From Xylanimonas ulmi (GTDB lineage: Bacteria > Actinomycetota > Actinomycetes > Actinomycetales > Cellulomonadaceae): 64,000 bases of DNA. Location: positions 744,001 to 808,000 of the forward strand of contig NZ_SGWX01000001.1 of NCBI RefSeq assembly GCF_004216535.1, written 5' to 3'. Below are positions 8,572 through 16,698 of this stretch, piece by piece. Both the position numbers and the translations under genes were made by a program. A model generated the notes under the pieces. That model had not been told where the DNA came from, did not search any database, and saw only the letters and a program-made list of their open reading frames with translations. Position 1 is the first letter of the stretch. Each line of letters begins with the position of its first letter.

Positions 8572-9432
8572 ATGACCGCCCCCACGCTCGCTGACGTCGT
8601 CGCCGTGCTCGACGGCCTGTACCCGCCGGACACGGCCGAGGCCTGGGACTCGGTCGGACTCGTGGCCGGCGACCCCACCCGCCCGGTGCGCCACGTGCTG
8701 CTCGCGGTCGACCCGGTCGCCACCGTCGTCGACGAGGCGCTCGAGGTGGGCGCCGACCTCGTCGTCACGCACCACCCGCTGTTCCTCAAGGGCGTCCACT
8801 CGGTCGCCGCGACCACCTTCAAGGGGTCGGTCGTGCACCGCCTGCTGGCGGCCGGTGTCGGGCTGTACAACGCGCACACCAACGCCGACGCCGCCCCGCG
8901 GGGCGTCGCGGACGCGCTCGCCGACGCCGTCGGGCTGGTCGACCGCGAGCCGCTCGTCGCGCACGCCGCAGGCGCCCAGACCGGCGTCGGCCGGGTGGGC
9001 CGCCTCGCCGAGCCGACCACGCTGGGCGCGTTCGCCCGGCGGGTGGCCATCGCGCTGCCCGCCACCGCGCAGGGCGTGCGCGTCGCCGGCGACCTCGACG
9101 CGACGGTGCGCACCGCCGCCGTCGTCGGCGGGTCGGGTGACTCGCTGTTCGACGCCGTGCGCTCGGCGGCCGTCGACGTCTACGTCACCTCCGACCTGCG
9201 CCACCACCCGGCCTCCGAACTGCGCGAGCGCGCGCTGTTCGAGGACGGCACGCCCTTCCTCGTCGACACCGCGCACTTCGCCTCCGAGTGGCCGTGGCTG
9301 CGCTATGCGGCGGCGGACCTGACGGCCGGCGTCACCGCACGTCTCGCGGCGCGGGGCGAGGAAGGTAGCGTGACCTGCACAGTCTCCACGCGCGTCACCG
9401 ACCCGTGGACGACGACGGTGACAGCTCCATGA
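8572..9432 (+). CDS. Nif3-like dinuclear metal center hexameric protein
   Basis: A 286-residue member of the Nif3/YbgI/YqfO family. Conserved blocks are AEAWDSVGLVAG near residue 22, the metal-binding VVTHHPLFLKG (about 63-73), NAHTNAD (about 101-107) and the C-terminal DTAHFASEWPW that completes the dinuclear site. There is no large central insert as in YqfO. Family members form toroidal hexamers; GTP cyclohydrolase type 1 type 2 activity has been proposed but the role is unsettled. It heads a unit with the zinc-ribbon and RNase H genes, the same partner set seen around Rv2230c-Rv2228c in mycobacteria. Confidence 0.92.
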   Translation: MTAPTLADVVAVLDGLYPPDTAEAWDSVGLVAGDPTRPVRHVLLAVDPVATVVDEALEVGADLVVTHHPLFLKGVHSVAATTFKGSVVHRLLAAGVGLYNAHTNADAAPRGVADALADAVGLVDREPLVAHAAGAQTGVGRVGRLAEPTTLGAFARRVAIALPATAQGVRVAGDLDATVRTAAVVGGSGDSLFDAVRSAAVDVYVTSDLRHHPASELRERALFEDGTPFLVDTAHFASEWPWLRYAAADLTAGVTARLAARGEEGSVTCTVSTRVTDPWTTTVTAP

Positions 9433-9475
9433 CAGCCCTCAGGCCGCGCAGCAGGCCCGACAGGAAGGACCCGCG

Positions 9476-10210
9476 GTGACCACTGCAGCCCCCGAGGACC
9501 AGCTCCGGCTGCTGTCCCTGCAAGCCCTCGACACGCGCGCGCAGCAGCTCGCCCACACACGGCGCACGCACCCGTCCCTCGCGCGGATCGCCGAGCTCGA
9601 CAAGCGCATCGCTGACCTGCGCGGCTCGCTCGTCGACTCGCGCACCGCGGTGAGCGACCTGGAGCGCGAGCTCGCCAAGTCCGAGGCCGACGTCGCCCAG
9701 GTGGTCGCGCGCGCCGCCAAGGACCAGCAGCGGATCGACGCGGGCGCCCTCGGCGCCAAGGACGCGCTCGCCGTGACCGAGGAGCTCGCCTCGCTCGGCC
9801 GTCGCCAGTCGGCTCTCGAAGAGGTCCAGCTCGACGTCATGGAGCGGCTCGAGGCCCACCAGGAGGCGCTCGACAAGGTCGAGGCCGCCCACCAGGAGCT
9901 CGTCGACGCCAAGAGCGCGGCCGAGGCCGAGCGGGACGCCGCCTTCGCCGACCTCGGCGCGCAGGCCGCGGCGCTCGCGGCCGAGCGCATCGAGGCCGCC
10001 GGCGGGATCGACGCCGCGCTCGTGACGCTCTATGACCGCCTGCGCGCGCGCCTGGGAGGGACCGGAGCGGCCGCGCTGCGCGGCGGGCGCTGCGAGGGCT
10101 GCGGGCTCGAGCTCAACCCGGGCGACCTGGCCGCCGCGCGGTCGGCGGCGGCCGACGAGGTGGTGCGGTGCGAGGAGTGCGGTCGCATCCTCGTGCGGGT
10201 CACCGAGTGA
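9476..10210 (+). CDS. Coiled-coil C4 zinc-ribbon protein (Rv2229c-like)
   Basis: A 244-residue protein with a long coiled coil (about residues 25-180, rich in Glu, Ala and Arg heptads) and a C-terminal zinc ribbon: CEGCGLEL then CEECGRILV. GTG 9476 follows a strong AGGAAGGA ribosome site (9462-9469). Homologues resemble flagellar FlgN-like or nucleic-acid-binding zinc-ribbon proteins and are found next to Nif3 and RNase H/phosphatase in actinobacteria. The stop overlaps the next start (GTGA). The molecular role is not established. Confidence 0.88.
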   Translation: MTTAAPEDQLRLLSLQALDTRAQQLAHTRRTHPSLARIAELDKRIADLRGSLVDSRTAVSDLERELAKSEADVAQVVARAAKDQQRIDAGALGAKDALAVTEELASLGRRQSALEEVQLDVMERLEAHQEALDKVEAAHQELVDAKSAAEAERDAAFADLGAQAAALAAERIEAAGGIDAALVTLYDRLRARLGGTGAAALRGGRCEGCGLELNPGDLAAARSAAADEVVRCEECGRILVRVTE

Positions 10211-11415
10211 CGGCGCCTGTCGGCGGGCCGGTCGGCGACCAGGGCGCGCGGGAGCTGGTGGTCGAGGCCGACGGCGGCTCGCGCGGCAACCCCGGGCCCG
10301 CGGGCTACGGCGCGTTGGTGCGCGGCGTCGACGGCGCCGTGCTCGCCGAGCGGGCCGGATACCTCGGCGTGGCCACCAACAACGTCGCCGAGTACACCGG
10401 GCTGCTGGAGGGACTGCGGGCGGCGCGCGAGGTCGACCCCGCGGCGCGGGTGCGCGTGCGCATGGACTCGCGGCTCGTCGTCGAGCAGATGACCGGCGCG
10501 TGGCAGATCAAGCACGCGGCGCTGCGGGCGATCGCGACGCAGGCGCGCGCGGTCTTCCCGGCCGGGCAGGTCGAGTACACGTGGGTGCCGCGCGCGGAGA
10601 ACTCGGCGGCCGACGCGCTCGCCAACGAGGCGATGGACACGCGCGAGCCGCGCATCGTCCGCGATCACGCCACGGGACCCGCCGGCGCCGGGCATGCGAC
10701 GGCCGAGCCGGGCGAGACGCTGGGGGCGCGGACGGACGACGAGCCGGGGTGGCGCCCCTCGGGCGCGTTCTCGGCGCTCGACCCCGCCGACGCCCTGACG
10801 CTCGTGCTGGTGCGCCACGGCGTCACCCCGCTGACGCTGGTCGGCGGGCTCTCGGGTGGCCAGGTCCCCGGCCCGCCGCTGACCGCCGAGGGCCGCACGC
10901 AGGCGGCCCGCGCGGCCGACGCGATCCACCGGCTGCGCGAGGCGTGGCCCGACCTGCCTCGCCCGAGCCACATCGCCGCCTCGCCCATGGTGCGCACCCA
11001 GGAGGTCGCCGCCGCGGTCGGACGCCGCCTGGGACTGCCGGTGACCGTCGACGAGCGCCTGCGCGAGATGGAGTTCGGCGACTGGGAGTCGCTGACCCCG
11101 GCCCAGGTCGAGGAGCGCTGGCCCGGCGACTTCGAGCGCTGGTTCGCCACGGGCACGTTCGCGCCGCCCGGCGGGGAGTCGTACGAGCAGGTGGGCGTGC
11201 GCGTCGCGGCTGCGATCGAGGACCTGCGCGCCGCCGGGACGGGTCGCACGGTCGTGGTCGCAGGGCACGCGGCGATGATTCGCACGGTTGTCGGGCGCGC
11301 GCTGGCGATGCCCCCCGCGCGGTGGTCGAGCCTGCGTGTGCCCCCGTGCTCGCTGACGATCCTGCGCTACTTCTCGGCCTCGACCGAGGTCGTCACGGTG
11401 GCTCACCCCACGTGA
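10207..11415 (+). CDS. Bifunctional RNase H / acid phosphatase
   Basis: A 402-residue fusion. The N-terminal RNase HI-like domain has the acidic residues D22 (ADGGSRGNPGPAGYG), E62 (NNVAEYTGLLEGL), D87 (RMDSRL) and D136 (ENSAADALANE). After a linker at about residues 150-195, a histidine-phosphatase (CobC/PGM-like) domain starts with the RHG motif at 203-205 and carries the second catalytic histidine in VAGHAAMIRTVV. GTG 10207 overlaps the previous stop. The architecture matches mycobacterial Rv2228c, which removes RNA from RNA:DNA hybrids and has acid phosphatase activity; an alpha-ribazole phosphatase role for the C-terminus is also possible. Confidence 0.93.
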   Translation: MTAPVGGPVGDQGARELVVEADGGSRGNPGPAGYGALVRGVDGAVLAERAGYLGVATNNVAEYTGLLEGLRAAREVDPAARVRVRMDSRLVVEQMTGAWQIKHAALRAIATQARAVFPAGQVEYTWVPRAENSAADALANEAMDTREPRIVRDHATGPAGAGHATAEPGETLGARTDDEPGWRPSGAFSALDPADALTLVLVRHGVTPLTLVGGLSGGQVPGPPLTAEGRTQAARAADAIHRLREAWPDLPRPSHIAASPMVRTQEVAAAVGRRLGLPVTVDERLREMEFGDWESLTPAQVEERWPGDFERWFATGTFAPPGGESYEQVGVRVAAAIEDLRAAGTGRTVVVAGHAAMIRTVVGRALAMPPARWSSLRVPPCSLTILRYFSASTEVVTVAHPT

Positions 11416-11436
11416 CCGCGCCGGCGACGGGGGCCC

Positions 11437-12261
11437 TCAGGCGATGACCAGCTCCAGCGTCGCGGGCGCCGTGCGGGTGCGGGCGGGGTGGAGTGCGGCG
11501 GCCACCAACCGGTAGCTCAGGCCGCTGCCGACCTGCGTGCCGATGACCGCGCCCTCCAACTCGCGCGCCGCGGCAAGCAGCGCGTCGGCGCTTGGCGGCG
11601 TCGCCCCGGCGCGCCGCAGCAGGTGGCCCGTCAGGACGCCGCGTGTGTGCTTGGCGTTGTGCGAGACGACGGTCCGGCGCCCGTCCGCCTCGCGCACCAC
11701 CCGCACACTCACCCACTCGGCCGTGCCGGGGCGGGGCCTCCACGCTGCGGCGTAGGTGGCCGAACGGCAGTCGACGACGACGTCGCCCGCCGCGCGCGCG
11801 TCGAGCGCGTCGCCGAGCGGTCCGCGCCAGGTCGCCGCGAGCTTGCCGACGCCGGGCAGGTCGACGCCCATCGACAGCCGGTAGGCGGGGATGCGGTCGC
11901 CCGGCGCGACGGCGCCCCACAGGCCTGAGAGCACGCGCACGTCGTCGGTCGCCGCAAGGCCGTCGCCCACCGCCCGGCCGAGCCCGGCCGCCGCGTACAG
12001 CACACCGGTGTAGACGAGCGCGGCCGGCGCCGCGGGCTCGGCGCGCAGCCGGGTGTTGCGGGCGACCTCGGCGGCGAGCGACGCTCCCACGCCGAGCGTC
12101 GTGGTCGCCTCGGGCTCCGCGCTGGCGCGGGCCAGCGCGTCCAGCACGCGCGCGCGGTGGGCGCCGAGCGCGTCGTCGTGCGAGAGCGCGGCGAGGTCGA
12201 CGGGCGCGGCGCCGTCGGGAGCGGCGGTCTTGCCCTCGGACGGGGGAAGCAGCAGGAGCAC
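11437..12261 (-). CDS. yaaA: Peroxide stress protein YaaA (DUF328)
   Basis: A 274-residue protein beginning MLLLLPPSEGKT, the signature of the YaaA/UPF0246 family, followed by conserved blocks such as VLSGLWGAVAPGDRIPAYRLSMG and NAKHTRGVLTGHLLR. E. coli YaaA protects against hydrogen peroxide by limiting free iron and has a DNA-binding fold. It converges on the RNase H gene and is followed upstream by a separate ABC operon on the same strand. Regulation is not evident from the sequence. Confidence 0.9.
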   Translation of the reverse strand: MLLLLPPSEGKTAAPDGAAPVDLAALSHDDALGAHRARVLDALARASAEPEATTTLGVGASLAAEVARNTRLRAEPAAPAALVYTGVLYAAAGLGRAVGDGLAATDDVRVLSGLWGAVAPGDRIPAYRLSMGVDLPGVGKLAATWRGPLGDALDARAAGDVVVDCRSATYAAAWRPRPGTAEWVSVRVVREADGRRTVVSHNAKHTRGVLTGHLLRRAGATPPSADALLAAARELEGAVIGTQVGSGLSYRLVAAALHPARTRTAPATLELVIA

Positions 12262-12329
12262 GGCGCACCACCCTACGTGTCCGCCGTGCTCCCGCTGCGC
12301 GGGCGCCGGTCAGCGCCGGCGGTGATCGG

Positions 12330-13109
12330 TCACGATGCGCTGCGGTACGCCCGGAACGCCGCGGTCGCGAGCCCCGTCATCACCACGGCGAGGGCCGCCA
12401 GCAGGCCGAGCCGACCCCAGACCAGTCCCCAGTCGGGGGAGGCCGTCAGCGCCTCACGGCCCGCGACCACCGCCCAGTCGAAGGGGTTGACCCTCGCCGC
12501 CGTGGCGACCCAGCCCGCAGACAGGCGCGTGTCCATCACCGCCGAGGACAGGAACATCAGCGGGATGGTCAGCCCCTGCGAGATGCCGATCAGCGCCTCC
12601 TGCTGCCGGGTGACCAGCGCGACGGCGTTGGACATCGCCGCGAACACGCACGTCAGCAGCACGACGCCGAGCAACAGCACGAGCAGGCCCGCGCCGCCGC
12701 CGTCGAACCGCGCCCCGCACGCCCACGCGACGGCGAGCACCACGAGCGCCTGCGCCACCGCGACCGCCGAGAACCAGACCAGGCTCGCGACCTGGATCGA
12801 CATGCGGCTGGCGGGTGACGCGAGCAGGTGGTCCATGACCCCGCGCTCACAGTCCTCGACGATGCCCGTGCCCGCCCACGCGGCGCCGAACATGGCGGTC
12901 ATCATGACCACGCCGGGCGTGATGAACTCCAGGTAGGTCGCGCCGGGCGCGACGAACCCCGGGATGTCGACGACCGCCTGGAAGAGCTGCCCGAACAGCA
13001 GCAGCCAGATGAGCGGCTGGACCACCTGCATGGCCGCGAAGACCGGGACACGCAGGGTGCCGCGCGCCGCGCGTGCGGCCAGCATCGCGGTGTGGGTGAC
13101 GGCGCTCAT
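12330..13109 (-). CDS. ABC-2 type transporter permease (DrrB-like)
   Basis: A 259-residue permease with six predicted membrane segments, for example VQPLIWLLLFGQLF near residue 30, VVMMTAMFGAAWAGT, LVVLAVAWACGA and the C-terminal LGLLAALAVVMTGLATAAF. It contains the ABC-2 family pattern after helix 2 (ERGVMDHLLASPASRM). It overlaps the ATPase gene by 4 bp (ATGA) and so forms a daunorubicin-resistance-like exporter with it. It is the last gene of the PadR-led cluster; the substrate is unknown. Confidence 0.88.
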   Translation of the reverse strand: MSAVTHTAMLAARAARGTLRVPVFAAMQVVQPLIWLLLFGQLFQAVVDIPGFVAPGATYLEFITPGVVMMTAMFGAAWAGTGIVEDCERGVMDHLLASPASRMSIQVASLVWFSAVAVAQALVVLAVAWACGARFDGGGAGLLVLLLGVVLLTCVFAAMSNAVALVTRQQEALIGISQGLTIPLMFLSSAVMDTRLSAGWVATAARVNPFDWAVVAGREALTASPDWGLVWGRLGLLAALAVVMTGLATAAFRAYRSAS

Positions 13110-14167
13110 GCCCCGACCGCCAGGCGCGCGGAGTCGGTGTCGAGCGGGCTCCCGGTGTCGCGCGGATGTCCGGTGTCGAACGCATGCCCGGTGTGGTGCA
13201 GGTACACGTCGTCGAGGCTCGGGCGCGCCAGCCCGGCGGCCCGCACGCGCACGCCCGCGGCATCGAGCGCCGCCAGCAGCGTGGGCAGCGTCACGGCGCC
13301 CGACGCCGCGCGCGCCCGCAGGAGGCGACCGTCGACGCCGACCTCGCTGAGCCCGTCGACGCGCGCGGCGACGCCCGCGGCGCGCGCGGCGTCGTCAGCC
13401 TCGTCCAGGTCGACCGTGAGGCCGTCACCGTGGAGCTGGTCCTTGAGCGCGTCGGGCGTGCCGCTGGTCACGACGCGCCCGCGGTCGACGATGACGACCT
13501 GGTTCGCGAGGTGGTCGGCCTCGTCGAGGTAGTGGGTCGTGAGCAGCACGGACATGCCGGCGTCCGCCGCGAGGCGCGACACGAGCGCCCACAGCTCCGC
13601 GCGCGCCTCGGGGTCGAGGCCGGTGGTGGGCTCGTCGAGGAACAGGACGGCGGGGGAGTGCATGAGCCCGACCGCGACGTCGAGCTTGCGGGCCATGCCC
13701 CCGGAGTAGGTGCGCACCAGCCGGTCGGCCGACGCGCCCAGGCCGAAGGCGTCGAGCAGCTCTCCGGCGCGCGCCCGCGCCGCGTGGCGGCTCAGGCCGT
13801 GCAGCCGCCCCGCGAGCTCGAGGTTCTCGCGGCCGGTGTCCAAACCGCGCGTGACGGGCCGCTGCGAGACGTAGCCGATCTCGCGCCGGACCGCCGCGGC
13901 GTCGCGCACGACGTCGTGGCCCGACACGCGGGCCGTGCCGGCGTCGGGCAGGGAGAGGGTGGCCAGGATGCGCACGGTGGTGGACTTGCCGGCGCCGTTG
14001 GGGCCCAGCAGGCCCAGCACCGCGCCCGGCTCGACGACGAGGTCGACGCCGTCGAGGGCGCGCACCACGCCATGGCGCGAGCGGTAGGACTTGGTCAGCC
14101 CTGCGACCTCGATCGCGGGGCCGGGGGACGTGCGGGGGCGCTGCGGCAGCGCTGTCGTGATGGGCAT
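13106..14167 (-). CDS. ABC transporter ATP-binding protein (DrrA-like)
   Basis: A 353-residue ATPase with Walker A (GPNGAGKSTT), signature YSGGMARKLD, Walker B (VLFLDEPTTGLDPEA) and switch histidine (LLTTHYLDEAD). A DrrA-type C-terminal extension of about 90 residues follows. The start is ATG 14167 (MPITTALPQ) after GGAGG; the open frame that continues upstream to 15454 is antisense-derived and covers the HAAS gene. It pairs with the downstream permease by a 4-bp overlap. PadR control upstream suggests induction by a toxic or cell-envelope compound. Confidence 0.92.
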   Translation of the reverse strand: MPITTALPQRPRTSPGPAIEVAGLTKSYRSRHGVVRALDGVDLVVEPGAVLGLLGPNGAGKSTTVRILATLSLPDAGTARVSGHDVVRDAAAVRREIGYVSQRPVTRGLDTGRENLELAGRLHGLSRHAARARAGELLDAFGLGASADRLVRTYSGGMARKLDVAVGLMHSPAVLFLDEPTTGLDPEARAELWALVSRLAADAGMSVLLTTHYLDEADHLANQVVIVDRGRVVTSGTPDALKDQLHGDGLTVDLDEADDAARAAGVAARVDGLSEVGVDGRLLRARAASGAVTLPTLLAALDAAGVRVRAAGLARPSLDDVYLHHTGHAFDTGHPRDTGSPLDTDSARLAVGA

Positions 14168-14263
14168 GGGGTCTGCCTCCTGGAGTGGCTCATGGACGAA
14201 GCCCGGCGCCCCCGTAGGGTGGGAGTGCGTCTCGGATCCGGCGGAGTGCCGGGCTTGGGTGCG

Positions 14264-14293
14264 GTCCCCGGGCGGTGGCAGCCGCCCGGGGAC
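14264..14293 (-). terminator. Strong GC hairpin after the HAAS gene
   Basis: A perfect 12-bp stem (GTCCCCGGGCGG/CCGCCCGGGGAC) with a 6-nt loop. It begins 20 bp past the HAAS-protein stop and lies before the ABC ATPase gene. There is no U-tract. It probably ends or attenuates the PadR-HAAS transcript, so the exporter pair may be expressed at a lower or separate level. Confidence 0.65.
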
Positions 14294-14313
14294 TTCTGTG
14301 TCAGCGCGGGTTG

Positions 14314-15279
14314 TCAGCGCTGCGTGTCTTTGCCGAACAGCATCTGGGCGAGCAGCAGCATCGTCACGGCCCAGGCGGCGACGAGTGTGAGCCACGACCA
14401 CCGCCAGGTCCACACGACGCCGAGCACGGCCGTGACGACGAACGCCATGACCCAGATCACGGCGGTGTACATCCCGAAGCGGGCGGCCGCGGCGGGGTCC
14501 TGCGAGAACCGGTCGTCGCCGTGGTGCGCGCGGGCGGCCTCGCGCGCCCATGCCTTGGTGCGGTTGGTCTGGGTGACGCCGAGCCAGGTGAGAGCGAGCG
14601 CGCCGAGCACGAGCAGCACGGCGCCGCCCAGCGGCCAGGCGGCGCCGGCGTCGAGGTCTGCGTCGAGCAGTGACGTGGTCACGACGCCGCCTCCGGCCAC
14701 CGCGAGCGCCGTCGCCGTGCCGTAGCCGGCGGCCCGGCCCGCCGGGACGGGGTGGTTGCGCGTGGTCTCCTGGCGCAGCGACGACCCCACGATCCATCCC
14801 GCGGCGATGGCGGCGAGGGCCGAGAGCCCGAACGTCGCGGCGGTCCCGGTCAGGGCGAGCACTCCCGCGAGCACGAGGGCGAGCGCCGCGACGGCGCCTG
14901 CGGCGACGAGCGCGGCGAGCGTGACGGAGACGACGAACGACGGGCGGGGCCGGACGTGGTGCAGGGCGCGCAGGCGCTCGGCGACGGCCCAGGCGGGCGA
15001 GCCCTCGTCGGCCACGGGGTCGGGCGCGGTGTCGGGCGCGGGGTCGGCGGCGCCGCGGCGGCCGGCGGACGCGCCGGACACCTCGGCGACGAGCGCTCCG
15101 ACGTCGCCCAGCTCGGCGACGGCGCGGCGTGCGGCGTCGTCGGCCGACAGGCCCGAGGCCTCGAGCTCGGCGGCCCGGTCGAGCAGGCCGGCGCGCATCT
15201 CCTCCTTGAGGTCGGCGACCTCGGGGGACTGGGGCACGCCCGCGAACGCCTCGTCGAGCAGGCGGTGGACGGTGGTCAT
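14314..15279 (-). CDS. Multi-pass membrane protein with N-terminal HAAS/permease-prefix domain
   Basis: A 321-residue protein. Residues 1-70 form a soluble helical domain (LLDEAFAGVPQSPEVADLKE, then ADDAARRAVAELGDV) matching the HAAS or permease-prefix type commonly partnered with PadR regulators. A Pro/Asp-rich linker and about six to seven membrane helices follow (for example AALVAAGAVAALALVLAGVL). Its start overlaps the PadR gene stop by 4 bp (ATGA). By analogy with HAAS proteins it may sense membrane state and influence PadR or the ABC exporter; this is inference. Confidence 0.8.
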   Translation of the reverse strand: MTTVHRLLDEAFAGVPQSPEVADLKEEMRAGLLDRAAELEASGLSADDAARRAVAELGDVGALVAEVSGASAGRRGAADPAPDTAPDPVADEGSPAWAVAERLRALHHVRPRPSFVVSVTLAALVAAGAVAALALVLAGVLALTGTAATFGLSALAAIAAGWIVGSSLRQETTRNHPVPAGRAAGYGTATALAVAGGGVVTTSLLDADLDAGAAWPLGGAVLLVLGALALTWLGVTQTNRTKAWAREAARAHHGDDRFSQDPAAAARFGMYTAVIWVMAFVVTAVLGVVWTWRWSWLTLVAAWAVTMLLLAQMLFGKDTQR

Positions 15280-15665
15280 CGGGGCTGACCCTTTCGGTGA
15301 GTGTCGGAGCGCGTCTCAAGCAGTTCGTCGATGACGTCGCGGGTGGCGACCCACGCGGCCACGCTCGAGCGGTAGACGGCGCGGCCGGCGTCGGTGATCC
15401 GGTAGTACTTGCGGCGACCGCCCTGGGACTCGTCGCCCCAGTACGCCTCGACAAGGCCGTCTTTCACGAGGCGGCGGTAGGTGGCGTAGAGGGTGGCCTC
15501 CTTGATCTCGTGGGCCCCGCCGGTCGCGTCACGGATCGTCTTGTAGATCTCGAAGCCGTAGCGATCGCCGGAGCGCAGCGCTCCGAGCACGATCGTGTCG
15601 GTGTGCCCGCGCAGCAGGTCGGCGGCGAACGCGTCGTCGGCATGGTCCGGGGGAGGCTGTGTCAC
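15276..15665 (-). CDS. PadR family transcriptional regulator
   Basis: A 129-residue protein with the PadR winged helix: DTIVLGALRSGDRYGFEIYK, EATLYATYRRLVKDGLVEAYW, and wing GGRRKYYRITDAGRAVY. The short C-terminal helix (VAAWVATRDVIDELLE) fits PadR-s1 dimers. It is the first gene of a leftward unit with the HAAS membrane protein and probably the ABC exporter. A repeated palindromic element just upstream (15668-15692) is the likely operator, consistent with autorepression. Confidence 0.92.
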   Translation of the reverse strand: MTQPPPDHADDAFAADLLRGHTDTIVLGALRSGDRYGFEIYKTIRDATGGAHEIKEATLYATYRRLVKDGLVEAYWGDESQGGRRKYYRITDAGRAVYRSSVAAWVATRDVIDELLETRSDTHRKGQPR

Positions 15666-15667
15666 AG

Positions 15668-15692
15668 CAAGTACTGTATGTCATCAAGTACT
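15668..15692. promoter_or_regulatory. Candidate PadR operator: repeated CAAGTACT
   Basis: CAAGTACT occurs at 15668-15675 and 15685-15692, spaced 17 bp, each containing the palindrome AGTACT. The AT-rich patch starts 3 bp upstream of the PadR start and lies within its promoter region. Rarity of such sequence in this GC-rich DNA supports a binding site. Confidence 0.5.
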
Positions 15693-15751
15693 CGACCACA
15701 ACACCCTTCGCGGTGCCGGGCGCACGCGCCGAGGCCACTACACTTCGAGGC

Positions 15752-16150
15752 GCGGACGAGTCGGTCGGACGGTCGCGTGGCCCGGAGACGGGCCCCGAGG
15801 AACGTCCGGGCTCCGAAGGGCAAGGTGGTGGCTAACGGCCACCCGGGGCGACCCGCGGGACAGTGCCACAGAGAACAGACCGCCACCCGGCGCGAGCCGG
15901 GCGGTAAGGGTGAAACGGTGGTGTAAGAGACCACCAGCGCGCCTGGTGACAGGCGCGGCTCGGTAAACCCCACCTGGAGCAAGGTCAGACAGACTGCGGT
16001 TGAGGGCGGCCCGCCCGACTCCCTCGGGAGACGCAGTCGGGTAGACCGCTTGAGCCCTGCGGCGACGCAGGGCCTAGATGGATGACCGTCACCCGCCTCG
16101 GGGCGACCTGAGGCGGGCACAGAACCCGGCGTACAGACCGGCTCGTCCGC
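15752..16150 (+). ncRNA. rnpB: RNase P RNA, bacterial type A
   Basis: Catalytic RNA of RNase P, which removes 5' leaders from pre-tRNAs. Conserved segments are visible in order: GAGGAACGTCCGGGCTCC in the 5' part, ACAGAGAACAGACCGCC, GGGTGAAACGGTGGTGTAAG, GCTCGGTAAACCCC, GATGGATGACCGTC, and the 3' ACAGAACCCGGCGTACAGACC. The ends were set by the P1 helix: GCGGACGAG (15752-15760) pairs exactly with CTCGTCCGC (16142-16150). A TACACT hexamer at 15739-15744 is a plausible -10. About 400 nt is the normal length. The 227 bp after it hold no other RNA or clear terminator. Confidence 0.96.
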
Positions 16151-16377
16151 ACCCACCCCGCACTCACCCCACACCCGCGCGGGCCGTCTCGCGGCGCCTC
16201 GACGCCGCCCGGCACAGTCGCCGTCGGCCCCGGGCGCACATCGGCGTGTGTGGCCCGCCGTTGTCGCCGTTCGGCACTCACCGTGCCCTCGGCGCCCACT
16301 CAGATGGCCGTCGACGCTCTCAGGTGTGCCCACGTTGAGTCGGAGTGTCGTCCTCGAACCCGAGGAGGACGACCCCG

Positions 16378-16551
16378 ATGACGACGACCACCGCAGCCCC
16401 CACGACGCTTCGAGAGCTCGACGACGTCGCGACCGCGCTCGCGCGCACCGCGGCAGCCCCCACGGCCGCGCGACGCGCCCTCGCCCGCCCGCTCATCCTG
16501 GGCGCGATCTTCGGCGTCGTGCTCTGCCTGCCGATCTTCACCGTCGGCTGA
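16378..16551 (+). CDS. Small single-span membrane protein, unknown
   Basis: A 57-residue ORF with a good ribosome site (GAGGAGG 16362-16368, nine bases before ATG 16378). The N-terminus is Thr/Ala-rich and polar (LRELDDVATALART); the C-terminus is one hydrophobic helix (PLILGAIFGVVLCLPIF). An upstream GTG at 16345 would add 11 residues but has a poorer ribosome site. I do not recognise a family. It lies between rnpB and the antiporter gene; the strong RBS and membrane helix support a real gene. Confidence 0.6.
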   Translation: MTTTTAAPTTLRELDDVATALARTAAAPTAARRALARPLILGAIFGVVLCLPIFTVG

Positions 16552-16698
16552 CCCCGCGATCGCGTCGGCGCGAGGCCCCGGCGCGCCGCCCGCGGCTTTG
16601 TGGCCTGTCCGCACCGCCGCAGGATGCGACACGAGACGCTGACCAGCGTCCATGTCGCCGTGCGGCAGGGCACGATGGTCCGCGGAGGTGGTGGCCCT

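Noticed and set aside
13106-15454. 782-codon minus-strand open frame
   Set aside because: Only the part from 14167 down is the ABC ATPase; the upstream extension is Arg-rich, lacks a ribosome site and lies over the HAAS membrane protein gene.
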